46,474 nt of DNA from Bacillus subtilis subsp. subtilis (GTDB taxonomy: Bacteria; Pseudomonadota; Gammaproteobacteria; Xanthomonadales; Xanthomonadaceae): assembly GCA_021733645.1 (NCBI GenBank), contig JAHREJ010000034.1, forward strand, positions 1-46,474, given 5' to 3'. The notes beneath the pieces are model-generated. The model saw only the letters and a list, made by a program, of their open reading frames with translations, searched no databases and was not told the DNA's origin. Of this stretch, positions 18,894 to 30,000 are shown in pieces. The first letter of the stretch is position 1, and every line of letters starts with the position of its first letter. The position numbers and the translations under genes were made by a program.

Positions 18894-20942
18894 ATGTTGC
18901 TGCTGGACCGCCAGGCGTGGCTGTTTTCGGTGAAGACCTTCCTGGCCGCGCTGGCCGCGCTGTACATCGGCCTGGCCGGCAACCTGTCGCGCCCGTACTG
19001 GGCGATGGCCACCGTGTACATCGTGACCCAGCCGATGCTCGGCCCCACCCGTGCCAAGGGCGTGTACCGCATCCTCGGCACGATCATCGCCGGGGCGGCC
19101 ACGCTGTGGATGCTGCCGCACCTGGTGGAGACCCCATTCCTGCTCAGTGCGGCGATGTCGCTGTGGTTGTCGGCGTGCCTGTTCGTCGCCCTGCTCAACC
19201 GCGGCCCGCGGGGCTATGCCTTCCTGCTGGCCGGCTACACCACCGCCTTCATCGGTTTCCCGGCGGTGACCTCGCCAGACACCATTTTCGATACGGTGGT
19301 GGCGCGTAGCGAAGAAATCATCCTGGGCACGGTGGTGGCCGTGCTGTTCGCCTCGCTGTTCTTCCCGACATCGGTGCAGCCGATGCTGCGCGCGCGGATC
19401 GGCAACTGGATGGACGATGCCGCGCAATGGTGCCGGCAGATCCTGCTGCGTGGCCAGGCGCACGGCCCGCGCAACCGGCTGGCCGCCGACCTGGTGCAGT
19501 TCGAGGCGCTGATCGAATTCCTGCGCCGCGATGATCCGCGCCATGCCGGCGCGGCGGTGTCGATGCAGCGGCTGCGCGAACGCATGCTGCTGATGCTGCC
19601 GGTGCTGTCTTCCATAGCCGATCGGTTGGGCGCGCTGCGCGCCGGCGGCCGCGAACTGCCGCCCGGGCTGGAGCCACTGGTGGCCGATATCGCCGCGTGG
19701 CTGGAAACGCCCGGACGGTCCAGTGCCAGCGAATACGCCGCGCTGCGCGCGCGCATCCTGGCGCTGAAGCCGGCCGTCGATGGCGAGCTGGACCACCTGC
19801 TGCTGGTAACCCTGCTGCTGCGCCTGGAAGAGCTGGTGGACCTGTGGCAGGACTGCGCCACCTTGCAGGACGCCATCGAACAGGGCCGCGCACCGCGCGA
19901 TACCGCGCACTACCGCATCCGCACCACGCCGGTGAGCAACGCACGCCACGTGGACTACGGCATGGCGCTGTTCTCGGCGGCCAGTGCCGGGGTCGCGCTG
20001 ATGACCTACTGCGCCCTGTGGATCACCCTGGGTTGGGAAGGGGGCGGCAACGGCGCGATGATGGCCGCGGTGGCCGCCGCATTCTTCGCCGCACAGGACG
20101 ACCCGGCGCCCAGCATGCTGTCGTTCCTGCTGTGGGCGATCGTGGCCAGCCTGGTGGCCGGGGTATATCTGTTCGGCGTGTTCCCGGCCGTGCACGACTT
20201 CGGCAGCCTGGCGCTGGTGCTGGCGGTGGTGTTCCTGCCGGTGGGGCTGTTGCTGCACAAGCCGCAGACCGCGTTGATCGGGCTGCCGCTGACGGTGAAC
20301 CTGGTGGCGCTGCTGAACGTACAGAACACCTACAACGCCAACATCCAAAGCTTCATCAATTCGTCGGTGGCGATGTTCATCGGCATCGGCTTTGCGGTGG
20401 TGATGACCCGCCTGTTCCGCTCGGTGGGTGCCGAATGGACCGCACGCCGGTTGGTCCGGCAAGGTTGGACCACCCTGGCCGAGGCCGCCGAAGGCCGCGG
20501 CCAGCAGGACCGCCAGCAGTTCGCCGCGCGCATGCTGGACCTGCTGGGCCTGCTCGCGCCACGCCTGGCCGCCGCGCCGCAGGGCAGCGACATCGCCTCG
20601 GTGGACATGCTCACCGAAGCGCGCATCGGGCTGAACATCCTGCAATTGCGGCGCGCCCGGCATGGGCTGCCGCCGGCGAGCGTGGCGGCGATCGAGTCGA
20701 TCCTGGACGAGGTGGCCGCGCATTACCGGGCCCAGGTGGCCCAACGCCAGCCGCTGCCGGCCCCGACCGGATTGCAGGCCCGGCTGGAGGCCTCGCTGCG
20801 CCGGGTGCAGACCGTGGATGCCGGCAAGGCGCGCGATGAGGCGCTGATGGGCGTGATGGGGCTGCGCTTTGCCCTGTTCCCGGACGCGCCGGTGGTGGCT
20901 GTCCAGGCCGAAGTGGCCACCGCGCCCGCCGCGCCGCGCTGA
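18894..20942 (+). CDS. FUSC-family inner-membrane efflux pump (AaeB/fusaric-acid-resistance type)
   Basis: The transport subunit, 682 residues. Two membrane blocks of about six helices each (residues 10-165, starting [34 protein letters not shown], and about 355-510) are separated and followed by cytoplasmic helical regions, the usual FUSC layout. [15 protein letters not shown] near the N-terminus is highly characteristic. Relatives export p-hydroxybenzoate-like aromatic acids or fusaric acid, so an aromatic or lipophilic acid substrate is likely but unproven. The ATG at 18894 is four bases after the channel gene; the frame extends upstream inside that gene but is not meaningful there. Confidence 0.92.
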   Translation: MLLLDRQAWLFSVKTFLAALAALYIGLAGNLSRPYWAMATVYIVTQPMLGPTRAKGVYRILGTIIAGAATLWMLPHLVETPFLLSAAMSLWLSACLFVALLNRGPRGYAFLLAGYTTAFIGFPAVTSPDTIFDTVVARSEEIILGTVVAVLFASLFFPTSVQPMLRARIGNWMDDAAQWCRQILLRGQAHGPRNRLAADLVQFEALIEFLRRDDPRHAGAAVSMQRLRERMLLMLPVLSSIADRLGALRAGGRELPPGLEPLVADIAAWLETPGRSSASEYAALRARILALKPAVDGELDHLLLVTLLLRLEELVDLWQDCATLQDAIEQGRAPRDTAHYRIRTTPVSNARHVDYGMALFSAASAGVALMTYCALWITLGWEGGGNGAMMAAVAAAFFAAQDDPAPSMLSFLLWAIVASLVAGVYLFGVFPAVHDFGSLALVLAVVFLPVGLLLHKPQTALIGLPLTVNLVALLNVQNTYNANIQSFINSSVAMFIGIGFAVVMTRLFRSVGAEWTARRLVRQGWTTLAEAAEGRGQQDRQQFAARMLDLLGLLAPRLAAAPQGSDIASVDMLTEARIGLNILQLRRARHGLPPASVAAIESILDEVAAHYRAQVAQRQPLPAPTGLQARLEASLRRVQTVDAGKARDEALMGVMGLRFALFPDAPVVAVQAEVATAPAAPR

Positions 20943-21024
20943 ACCGCCGCGGCGCGGGTCGGCCGGCGCGCACCGATCAACGCTATCCTGCCGCATGCAT
21001 TTCTGCATGGAACAAGGTGATCTC

Positions 21025-21420
21025 ATGAGTTACGACATGATGGTGTTCGACCCGGCCGTGGCCCCGCGCGATGCGGCCGCTTTCCTGGAGTGGTACGACG
21101 CGCAGACCGAGTGGAGCGAGAAGCACGAGTACGACGATGCGGCCGTGTCGGTGCCGGCGCTGCAGGCGTGGTTTGCCGCGATCGTCGAGCATTTCCCGCC
21201 GATGAACGGTCCGCTGGCCGATGACGAAGACGACCGTCCGGAAGTGACCGACTACAGCGTCGGCCAGCACGTGATCTATGCCTCGTTCGCCGATACGGTG
21301 GCCGAGAACGCGCATGAACTGGTGCAGGTGCTGGCCAATGCGCACCAGGTGGGCTTCTTCGATGCCAGCGGCGATGGCGCCATCGTGTTCCCCGATGGCA
21401 CCGTGCTGATCCCCGAGTAA
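21025..21420 (+). CDS. Conserved-looking hypothetical protein, acidic
   Basis: A 131-residue acidic soluble protein with no recognised domain. It opens MSYDMMVFDPAVAPRDAAAF and contains FLEWYDAQTEWSEKHEYDDA, a pattern I recall from widespread uncharacterised proteins in proteobacteria and actinobacteria. The middle is rich in Asp/Glu (LADDEDDRPEVTDYS). An AAGGTGA lies five bases before the ATG, and codon use matches its neighbours, so it is very likely expressed. It stands alone between the efflux operon and the convergent recD. No function can be assigned. Confidence 0.8.
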   Translation: MSYDMMVFDPAVAPRDAAAFLEWYDAQTEWSEKHEYDDAAVSVPALQAWFAAIVEHFPPMNGPLADDEDDRPEVTDYSVGQHVIYASFADTVAENAHELVQVLANAHQVGFFDASGDGAIVFPDGTVLIPE

Positions 21421-21437
21421 GCAAGCCTGGCGTGGCG

Positions 21438-23351
21438 CTAGAACAGCTGGCCCTGGGCTGGCTGTGGCGCCGCGACCGTCCCCTCGGGCGCTGCTGCATC
21501 CGCCGATGCAGCAGCCGTACCAAGCAGCCGCGCTGCCAGTCCCGATACGCGGCTGGCGTGCCGCTTCAGGGCGGCCTGCAGCACCGTCGCGCTTCCCAGC
21601 ACATGCAGCGATTGCCGTGCGCGGGTCATGCCGGTGTAGACCAGCTCGCGCGAAAGCACGCGGTTGTCGCGGCGCGGCAACTGCAACCAGACCTCATCGA
21701 ACTCCGAGCCCTGTGCCTTGTGCACGGTCATGGCGAAGGCGCTTTCGTGCGCGGGCAGCGCGCCGGGGTGGAATCCGCGCGGCTGGTCGGGCGTATCGCC
21801 GGGGAACCACGCGGTGACCGCGCCGTGGCGGTCGGCCAGGCAGATGCCGATGTCGCCGTTGAACAGGCGGTGGCGGTAGCTGTTTTCGGTGACCAGCAGC
21901 AGGCGCCCGTGGAAGTAGCCCGGTGCCATGCCCGGCCGCGGGACGCCGGCCAACATCGCCTCGATGCGTGCGTTGAGTCCGCGCGCGCCCTGCGGTCCTT
22001 CGCGCACGGCGGTAAGCAGGCGGATGCGGCCGGCGTTGGCCAGGGCAATGCTTGGATCGGCGGCCTCGCCCAGCCCCCGCCAGTGCGACAGCAGGTGGTC
22101 GCGGTGCTGCTGCAGCGGATCGCTCTGGTCCTCATGGAACCGCACACCGGCCAGGTCACCGCTGCGCAGCAAGGCCAGCGCCGCGCCACTGTCGCCTTCG
22201 CGCACGGCATGGGCCAGCGGTGCCAGGTCCAGCGCATCGGTCTGCCGGTAGCCGCGCTGCAGCTGCACGCGACGGCCGCCGAAACCGCTGGCCGCCGCCG
22301 GGGGCTGCAGCGCGGCCGGCGCCAGCAACGTCTGCAATGCCGCCGCGTCATCGGCCTGGGTGCCCAGGCCATCGCCGCTGGCACGCAGGATCGCGCTGAG
22401 CACGTCGCCCGCTTCCACCGACGGCAGCTGGTCCGGATCGCCCAGCAGCACCAGCCGCGTGCCCGAGGCCACGGCCTCAACCAGTTTGGTCATCAACGGC
22501 AGGTCGATCATCGAGGCTTCGTCCACCACCACCACCTCGAACGGCAGCGGGTTGTCGCCGTGGTGGCGGAAGCGCGGCGAATCGGGAATGACCCCCAGCA
22601 GCCGGTGCAGGGTGGTGCCGGTGCTGGGCATGGCATCGCACAACGCCGGGGCGATGCCCAGCAGGCGCAGCCGCTGCACGGCCAGGCGCAGGCTTTCGGC
22701 CATGCGTTCGGCGGCGCGGCCGGTGGGGGCGGCCAAGGCCACCCGTGGCAGCGGTTGTTCGGCCTGCACCGCCTGGGCGGCCAGCAGTACCAGCAGCCGC
22801 GCGATGGTGGTGGTCTTGCCGGTACCCGGACCGCCGGTGACCAGCACCAGCGGGTGGCGCAAGGCCACGCCAGCCGCGCGGGCCTGGTGGTCGATGCCCT
22901 CGCGCGCCTGCGGGAACAGCTGGCCGAACAGGGGCGCCAGCGCGGCCGGATCGCGCTGCTCCAACGGATGGGTGGCGATGCGCTGCAGGCCGCCGGCCAG
23001 GCGGCGCTCGTACTCGCGGTAGCGGCGCAGGTAGAGCAGGCCGTTTTCCAGCACCAGCGGCACGTCGGTGGCAAGGGTGCTGTCGGTATCGGGGACGTGC
23101 ACCCACGGCGAGGCATGCAGCTGTGCCAGCCAGGTGTGCGCGTCAGGCCAATCGGCGTCGACCTCCACCATCCGCTGCGGCTGGTGCGGGTCCAGCCCGG
23201 CATGCCCCTGCGACACCGCCAGCGAGGCCAGCGCAGCTGCGGCCAGTACCGCATCGGGGGTGTCCGGGCGCAGCCGGCGCAGGCTCTGGGCCAGTGCGTG
23301 GTCAAGGGTGCGCAGTGCACCGCTGCGCATCAGCGCGGTGAGCAGGCTCAT
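21438..23351 (-). CDS. recD: Exodeoxyribonuclease V alpha subunit RecD
   Basis: The 5'-3' helicase subunit of RecBCD, 637 residues. Walker A GGPGTGKT is at 173-180, with later SF1 motifs VVVDEASMIDLPLM, LVLLGDPDQLPSVEAGDVL and the C-terminal AFAMTVHKAQGSEFDEVWLQLP and ELVYTGMTRARQSLHVLG. It ends the recC-recB-recD operon and overlaps recB by four bases (ATGA). Together the three proteins unwind and degrade linear DNA and load RecA at double-strand ends. The order is typical of Xanthomonadaceae rather than enterics, where ptrA intervenes. Confidence 0.96.
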   Translation of the reverse strand: MSLLTALMRSGALRTLDHALAQSLRRLRPDTPDAVLAAAALASLAVSQGHAGLDPHQPQRMVEVDADWPDAHTWLAQLHASPWVHVPDTDSTLATDVPLVLENGLLYLRRYREYERRLAGGLQRIATHPLEQRDPAALAPLFGQLFPQAREGIDHQARAAGVALRHPLVLVTGGPGTGKTTTIARLLVLLAAQAVQAEQPLPRVALAAPTGRAAERMAESLRLAVQRLRLLGIAPALCDAMPSTGTTLHRLLGVIPDSPRFRHHGDNPLPFEVVVVDEASMIDLPLMTKLVEAVASGTRLVLLGDPDQLPSVEAGDVLSAILRASGDGLGTQADDAAALQTLLAPAALQPPAAASGFGGRRVQLQRGYRQTDALDLAPLAHAVREGDSGAALALLRSGDLAGVRFHEDQSDPLQQHRDHLLSHWRGLGEAADPSIALANAGRIRLLTAVREGPQGARGLNARIEAMLAGVPRPGMAPGYFHGRLLLVTENSYRHRLFNGDIGICLADRHGAVTAWFPGDTPDQPRGFHPGALPAHESAFAMTVHKAQGSEFDEVWLQLPRRDNRVLSRELVYTGMTRARQSLHVLGSATVLQAALKRHASRVSGLAARLLGTAAASADAAAPEGTVAAPQPAQGQLF

Positions 23352-26300
23352 GCCTCACCCCGCGCGCGCGCGGCCATGCGCGCCTGGGCGTGCTCGCCAC
23401 CGGCGAACAAGGCATCCAGGGCGTCCACCAGCGCCGGATCGAACCGGTGCGCGTACACGCCGGGGCTGTCGCTGCGGGTGGCGTCCAGCCCACGGCAGAA
23501 CAGATAGCGGATACCGCCCATGTCGGCCGTGTAGTCGTACTGCACCCCCAGCCGGAAGCGCAGCCAGCGGTGCAGCGCCACGGTGTAGATCAGCGCCTGC
23601 AGGTCATATTCGCTGTGTTGCATGGCGCTTTCCAGGCGCGCCGGGTCGTAGCCGGGCAGGCGGTTGGACTTGTAATCCAGCACGTACCAGCGCCCGCCAC
23701 GCACGTAGGTGAGATCGATCTTGCCGGTCATCAGGCCTTCCAGCTTGCGCCGCGCCCCGAAGCCACGCCGTTCGCGCACCAGCCCGTGCGCGTGCAGCAG
23801 GTCCAGCAGCTGCGGCACCGCGGTGGGCTGCATGGCAAAGTGGAATTCGATTTCCGCACGCCGGTCGGCGGCCGGCAGATCGTGCAGCGCGCCGCCTTCG
23901 GGCAGCGCCACGGTCAGGGTTTGGCCAACCAACGCAGTCAGTACCGCCACGCCATCGTCCAGGTCTTCATCGGCATAGCCTTCCTCACCCAGCGAGGTGC
24001 GCAGCACCTGCGCTTCGTCGCCCGGTGCCGGTTGCCCGGCCTGCCACTGCGCCCAGCGCGCGAAGTCGGTGTTCTCCAGCGCGTCGTGCAGCACGTTGCC
24101 GAAGCGGCTGCCCATGAAACGCGGGTCGATCACCATATCGGCCGGCTGCTCGGCCAGCTCGGTCTCCAGGCTGAGATCCACGCCGCCGGGTTCGTCGGCG
24201 GCGGGCGCAGGGATTTCGGTGGCGGCCGCGTCGGTGTCGTGGCCGGCATCGGCGTGCGCCAGCTGGGTGAAGCTGTACACCCACCAGTCGTGCGGGATGC
24301 GCCGGGTCAATGCGCGCACCGGCGGCAGCTCGCCGTCGCGTTCGAAGGCCAGCTGGGGCGGGCGGGCGTCCAGCGGTCCTTCGACCACGGCGATGCCCGG
24401 GTGCGCACGCAGCGCATCCAGATCCGACAGCATCGGCGCCAGCCGGGTCTTGGCCAGCCCGGCCAGGTCGCCGGCGGCGATCCACAGCGCGTGCTCGGCG
24501 CGGGTCAGGCCGACATACAGCAGGCGCGCGTCTTCGGCCTCCTGCTCCTGCGCGCTGCAGCTGCTGGCCACGCTCCAGGCCTCGTCCTTGTCCAGTTTCC
24601 AGTGCAGCTCGCGGCGGCCATCGGCATACACGGTGCAGTGGCTGTCGGTATTGGGCGCGCCGCCGCCAATGCCCACGAACGGCAGGAACACCAGCGGGTA
24701 CTCCAGGCCCTTGCTCTTGTGCAGGGTGATGATCTGTACCCGGCGCGCATCGGACTCCAGCCGCAGCAGCTGCTGCTCATCGTTCTGGTCGGCATGGGCC
24801 ATCTGCACCTGCAGCCAGTCCAGCAGGCCGTGCATGCCCAGGGTCTGCGCGGCGGCCTGCTGCAGCAGTTCGCCCAGCTGCAGGTAGTTGGTGAGGCGGC
24901 GCTCGCCGTCGATCAGGCCAAGCAGGCGTTCGGCGTGCTCGGCGCACAGGTCGGCGATCACCGCAAACGGCCCGCCCCGTTGCCAGCGCTCGCGCCACAG
25001 CAGCAGGCGGATCTGGAACCCGCGCTGGGTATCGCCTTCGCGCTCCATGGCATCGATGGCGGCAGCATCTTCACCCAGCAGCACGGTGGACAAGGCGGCG
25101 CGCAGGCGGCCTTCATCGGCCGGTTGCAGCAGGGCCAGCAGCAGCACGCGCAGCTCGTGCGCCTCGGCGGTGGCATACAGGCTTTGTTTGCCGGCAGCCA
25201 CGGCCGGAATGCCCACCGCGCCCAGCGCATGCTGGATACGCGTGGCTTCCCGGTGCGAGCGCACCAGTACGGCAATGTCACCGGGCTGCAGCGGCTGCCC
25301 ACGCAGCATCGCGCGGCCCTGCCGGGCCTCGCTGAGCAGCTGGTGGATGGCCGCCACGCAGGCGTCACTGGCCTGCTGCCGCGACGGGTCGGCCTTCAGC
25401 GCGCCACCGTCGGGGTTGTGCAGCACGCGCAGGGTCAGGCCGGGGGCCGGCACTCCATCGCGCAGGAAGTCCTGGTCGGTGCGGGTGCTGCCGGGATACA
25501 CCGGTTCAAAGCGGATGTCGGCGTCGAGGAAGGCCGCCTCGCCCGCGTTGGCGTACAGCGCCTGGATGGCCTGCAGTACGGCCGGGCGCGAGCGGAAGTT
25601 GCGGTCCAGCCGGGGTGCGGCCTCGGCGTGGCGCTTGGCCTTGAGGTAGGTGTGGATGTCGCCACCGCGGAAGCCGTAGATCGCCTGCTTCGGGTCACCG
25701 ATCAGGAACAGTGCCGGGGCCAGGCCGGCCGCGCGGGTTTCGGCCGAGTCGCCGAACACGCGCTGGAAAATGCCCCACTGGCGGTCGTCGGTGTCCTGGA
25801 ACTCATCCACCAGCGCCATCGTGTACTGCGCGCGCAGCTGCTGCACCAGCAGCGCGCGGTGTGGGCCGTCGAGCGCGTCGGCAACGCCGTCGATGAGGTC
25901 GTCGTAGGTCTGCACGCGGCCAATCCGCTTGAGTTCGGCCAGGCGCGTGCGTGCCTGCTCACGCAAGGCGTGCAGGAAGGCGATGGCCTGGCCACGCTGC
26001 CACTGCGCCAGCGCGTCGGTGGCGGCCAGGTACGCCGCCAGCGCGTGCTGCAGTGGCGACTGCGGCGCCTTGCCGGCGTGCGCCTTGTTGGTGCGTGCGC
26101 TGAGTTCTTCGTGGGTCAGCCGGCGTAGCCGTTCGGGGTCCACGTCCAGCGGCACGGCCGGGTCGTCGGCGTTCGCCCAACGGTGCAGCGCCACGCTCAA
26201 CGGCTCCAGCCAGGCCAGTTTGTAGCTGCCGCCGTTGAGCACCTTGTTCTCCACCGCGGCGCAGACCTGGCCCAGGAACGCATTGCCGTGCTGGCGGTAT

Positions 26301-27001
26301 TCGGCGGCGAAGTGGCGTGCGGCCGCTGCGTGGGCCGGGCGTGGATCGTGTTGCTGCGCCGCCGGTACCGGTGGCAGCAGCGGCAGCGGCTTGATCAGCG
26401 TGGCCAGGTCGGCGGCCAGCGCTTCGGGGCTGGACCACAGCCGGGTGAGCGCATCGACGGTGTCCGCATCGTTGGCATGCACGCGCCACAGGTCGGCGGC
26501 CAGTTCATCGTGCAGCGCGCGTTCGCTGGGCAGCAGGGTGGGCGGATCGAAGGTGTGGCCGCTTTCCAGTGCGTGTTCGCGCAGCACCCGGGTGCAGAAG
26601 CCGTGGATGGTGAAGATCGATGCCAGGTCGATCTCATCGGCGGCGGTCTGCAACCGGCGCGCCAGCGCGGTCGCGGTTTCCTCGCCCAATGCGAGCTGGC
26701 GCTGCAGGATCAGGCGGGTCAGCAGCACCTCGGGGCTGTCGTCAGCGCCGGGCGCGCGTTCAACCAGTTGGGCAGCCAGCGCCAGGCGCTCGCGGATGCG
26801 TTTGCGCAGCTCCTGGGTAGCCGCATCGGTGAAGGTCACTGCCAGGATCTGGCCGATGCGCCAGCCCTTCTCCACCACCAGCCGGGTGAACAGCGTGGCC
26901 AGGGTGAAGGTCTTGCCGGTGCCAGCACTGGCCTCGATCAGGCGCACCCCGTCCAGCGGCAGCGACAGGTAGGGGTCGATCGGCAAGATGGGGTCGGTCA
27001 T
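23348..27001 (-). CDS. recB: Exodeoxyribonuclease V beta subunit RecB
   Basis: The 3'-5' helicase and nuclease subunit, 1217 residues. Walker A EASAGTGKT is at 23-31, the UvrD-like motifs include ALVDEFQDTDDRQWGIF and FLIGDPKQAIYGFRGGDI, and the motif HKSKGLEYPLVFLPF comes later. The C-terminal nuclease has Asp1096 in GKIDLTY, Asp1109 and Lys1111 in LDYKSN, with the same 13-residue spacing as the catalytic pair in E. coli RecB, and then YDLQALIYTVALHRWL. Both activities therefore look intact. The ATG overlaps the recC stop by four bases. Confidence 0.97.
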   Translation of the reverse strand: MTDPILPIDPYLSLPLDGVRLIEASAGTGKTFTLATLFTRLVVEKGWRIGQILAVTFTDAATQELRKRIRERLALAAQLVERAPGADDSPEVLLTRLILQRQLALGEETATALARRLQTAADEIDLASIFTIHGFCTRVLREHALESGHTFDPPTLLPSERALHDELAADLWRVHANDADTVDALTRLWSSPEALAADLATLIKPLPLLPPVPAAQQHDPRPAHAAAARHFAAEYRQHGNAFLGQVCAAVENKVLNGGSYKLAWLEPLSVALHRWANADDPAVPLDVDPERLRRLTHEELSARTNKAHAGKAPQSPLQHALAAYLAATDALAQWQRGQAIAFLHALREQARTRLAELKRIGRVQTYDDLIDGVADALDGPHRALLVQQLRAQYTMALVDEFQDTDDRQWGIFQRVFGDSAETRAAGLAPALFLIGDPKQAIYGFRGGDIHTYLKAKRHAEAAPRLDRNFRSRPAVLQAIQALYANAGEAAFLDADIRFEPVYPGSTRTDQDFLRDGVPAPGLTLRVLHNPDGGALKADPSRQQASDACVAAIHQLLSEARQGRAMLRGQPLQPGDIAVLVRSHREATRIQHALGAVGIPAVAAGKQSLYATAEAHELRVLLLALLQPADEGRLRAALSTVLLGEDAAAIDAMEREGDTQRGFQIRLLLWRERWQRGGPFAVIADLCAEHAERLLGLIDGERRLTNYLQLGELLQQAAAQTLGMHGLLDWLQVQMAHADQNDEQQLLRLESDARRVQIITLHKSKGLEYPLVFLPFVGIGGGAPNTDSHCTVYADGRRELHWKLDKDEAWSVASSCSAQEQEAEDARLLYVGLTRAEHALWIAAGDLAGLAKTRLAPMLSDLDALRAHPGIAVVEGPLDARPPQLAFERDGELPPVRALTRRIPHDWWVYSFTQLAHADAGHDTDAAATEIPAPAADEPGGVDLSLETELAEQPADMVIDPRFMGSRFGNVLHDALENTDFARWAQWQAGQPAPGDEAQVLRTSLGEEGYADEDLDDGVAVLTALVGQTLTVALPEGGALHDLPAADRRAEIEFHFAMQPTAVPQLLDLLHAHGLVRERRGFGARRKLEGLMTGKIDLTYVRGGRWYVLDYKSNRLPGYDPARLESAMQHSEYDLQALIYTVALHRWLRFRLGVQYDYTADMGGIRYLFCRGLDATRSDSPGVYAHRFDPALVDALDALFAGGEHAQARMAARARGEA

Positions 27002-30000
27002 CGCAGTGCTCCGGTGTCATCAAAACCGGCGAACACCCGGCCCTCGCGTACTGCGGTGAACACCACAAAGCTGTTGTGCAGCAACTGTTGGTAGCTGTCG
27101 GCACTGGCGAACGGATCGCGGCCGCGCAGGGCCAGCTGGTAGGCTGCGCCGGTGGACTCGCCCCATCGGCGGTCGCTGCCGTGCCATTGGTTCCAGCCTT
27201 CGGTTTCGCGCTTGGCCGCCGCGGCGGTGTACAGCGTCCAGCCGGTGGAAGGGGCATACAGCAGCGGCGCGCGCAGTCCTTCGCTGCGGAGCTGCAGCAG
27301 GCCGCGCAGCACCTGCCGGGCCTGCCCGGCGGGCAGTGGCGGCAACACGTGTGGCCCCAGCCCGTCGTCGCCGGCATCGTGGAACTGCACCAGCGCCAAT
27401 GCGTCGCCGGCGACATTGGCCAGCAGCCAGTCCAGTCCGTGGCGGATTGCGGCACGGCCGTTGAGCGGACCCGGGCGCAGCCGCACCAGCGCCTGGGGGT
27501 GCACGCCATCCACCCGGCCATGCACACGCACGCCATCGATCTCCACCTCGTAGCGGCGGCTGCCGCCCTGGCTGCCGGCCTGCCACTGCGCCAGGGCCTG
27601 CGCGTAGGGTCGGGTCTGCGCCTGCAGCACGTCGAACTGGCGCTGGCCCAGCGCGCCGGACGGCAGCAGCGCACGCGCGCGCAGCCGCGGGTACAGCGGT
27701 GCGTCGTCCTCCGCCAGGGTGGCCTCCACCACTGCCTGCTGCAGCAGCAGTTTGTCGGTGCCACGGGCCGCCATCACCAACGGCTCGACATCGTCGGCGT
27801 CTGCCAGGTCCTCGGGCAGGCGCAGCCCCAGGCGCTGGGACAGGAACTGACTGGCCGGGTCGGTCAGGAAGCGGCGCAGTCCATCCAGGCTCAGCTCGGT
27901 CGCATCGGACAGTGCGGCTGCCGGCGGCAGCGATTGTGCGAACCACGGTGCCAGAACGCGGCGCTGGCCCCCCAGCGAACCGGCCGCCGGATGCCACTGC
28001 GGGCGGTAGCTGAAGCGACGTGGCTCCTCGCCGCCACCGAAAGCGGCCGGCGCGAAGGGCTGCAGCGAGTGCCGCACGGTCAACTGCCGGGCCGCACTCG
28101 CGGGGGCCTGGTGGTACGCCGCGGCCGCATCGATCAGCTCGCTGACCAGCACCGACGGTTCGCGCACGCTGCCATCGCGCGGGTCGGCGCCCAGGTAACT
28201 GAGGTAGAACACGTCCTGCGCCGAGGCAAACAACTGCAGGAACAGGAAGCGGTCGTCCTCGCGCAGCGAGCGGTCACCATGACGGCGCCTGGCGGTGCCC
28301 AACTCGGCAGTGAGCTGGTTGAGCCCGGCGGCCGGGTCGCGGCGCGGGAAATCGCCATCGTTCAACCCCAGCACGCAGATCACCCGGAACGGCAGCAGGC
28401 GCATCGGTACCATGCGGCCGAAGCTGACCCCGCCGGTAAGCAGCGGCGCGCGCGTGTCGGCTTCGGCCAGGACGCCGGCAAAGTGCGCCCGCACCACCTC
28501 TGGTGCCACCTCGCCCTGGAAGTCGGCCTGCTGGGCATCCCGCGCGAATTCGTTGATCAGCTTGCGCAGGCGCTCCAACGCGCGCTGGCTGTTGGCCGCC
28601 TGCGGCGGCTCGGGCAGCAGCACCTCCAGCAGGGCCAACAGGCGCTGCCGCCAGAGCGACGGCGGCAGCGCCTGCCCAAGCGCCTTCTGGTAACGGGCCA
28701 GCACGCGCAGCAGGCCAAGCAGGCGGTCCAGCGCATCCAGCGCGCTGCCTTCCAGTTCCGGCCACGGTGCTACCCCGGCGATGTCCCCCTCGCTGCCACT
28801 GGCATGGCCGAGCAGCAGCCGGTCCAGCGCGAACTGCCAGGTGAAGGCGTCATCGCGCGGGGCCTGGTGCTGCTCGCGGTGGCTGGCGTCCAGGCCCCAG
28901 CGTGCGCCGGCCGCCTGCAGCCAGTCGTGCAGGCGATCGAACGCAGCGGCATCCAACCCGGCCGCTTCGGCCAGTGGCGCGCTGGCCAGCAGGTCCAGCA
29001 CTTCATTCAAGCCAAAGCGCGATACCGGCAGGGCCAGCAGATGCACGAACACATCGGCCAGTGGCTCGCCGGCCAGCGGGCTGGTATCGGCCAGCGCATA
29101 GGGAATGTGGTCTTCGCCACCGCTGCGGCCACCAAACACGGCTTCCAGGTAGGGCACGTAGGGGTCGATATCCGGCGCCAGCACCGCGATGTCGCGGGCC
29201 TGCAACGGCGGATCGAAGCGCGGGTCCTGGAGCAGGCCACGCAACTGGTCGTGCAGTACCTGCAGTTCGCGCAGCCGGGTGTGGCAGGCATGAACCTGCA
29301 GGCTGGGATCGTCACGCCGCAGTTCGTCGCGGCGCGTCCCGGCGGGCTGGCCACGGCGGTGGAAGAGATCGCGTTGCAGGCGATGCAGCAGGCTGTCGGA
29401 CAACCCTCCGGCCGCCATGTCCGGGCGGGTGTCGTCTTCGGGATCGTCATAGGCGGCGATCTCACCGGACGGATGCACCACTTCGTAGCTGCCCAGCACC
29501 GCCATGAAGTCACGGCCCGCGGCCCCCCAGGCCTGCAGCAGGCGATTCTCGCCGGCCGCCTCGCCGAACGGGTCGGGCGCGCCGCTGCGCAGCTTCTCGC
29601 CCAGGGTCTGCAGGTCGCCCCAGTAAGCCTGGGTGGGCGTGGGCAGGTAAAAGTGCATCGTGCCGACCCGGGCCTGGGTGGCCATCACCCGCAGCACGTC
29701 GGGGGAGATGTTGAGCGTGGCGAAGGCGAATACCCGCGCCGGCAGGCCCTGCGGCAACGGCCGGCCCGGGCCTTCGAAGCGTGACAGGTAGGCATCGATG
29801 CGGCGCGCCCGGTACTGGTGGCCACTGGCGATGTACCGCCACAGGATGGCCTGCGGGTCCTGCGCGTCGGCGCCGGCCTCCCAGCGCAGCAGCCAGTCAC
29901 GACGCCAGGCCTGGTACTTCTCCAACACCGCCGCCAGCTCACCGGCCAGCGCCCACGGCTTGAGCGGGTCGGCCACCGACAGGTAGGCCTGCAGCGCCTG

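Noticed and set aside
18618..21026. Minus-strand frame of 802 residues opposite the FUSC pump gene.
   Set aside because: Antisense artefact; the plus-strand pump has membrane helices and family motifs throughout.
23390..26128. Plus-strand frame of 912 residues opposite recB.
   Set aside because: Antisense artefact without domains; recB has all helicase and nuclease motifs.
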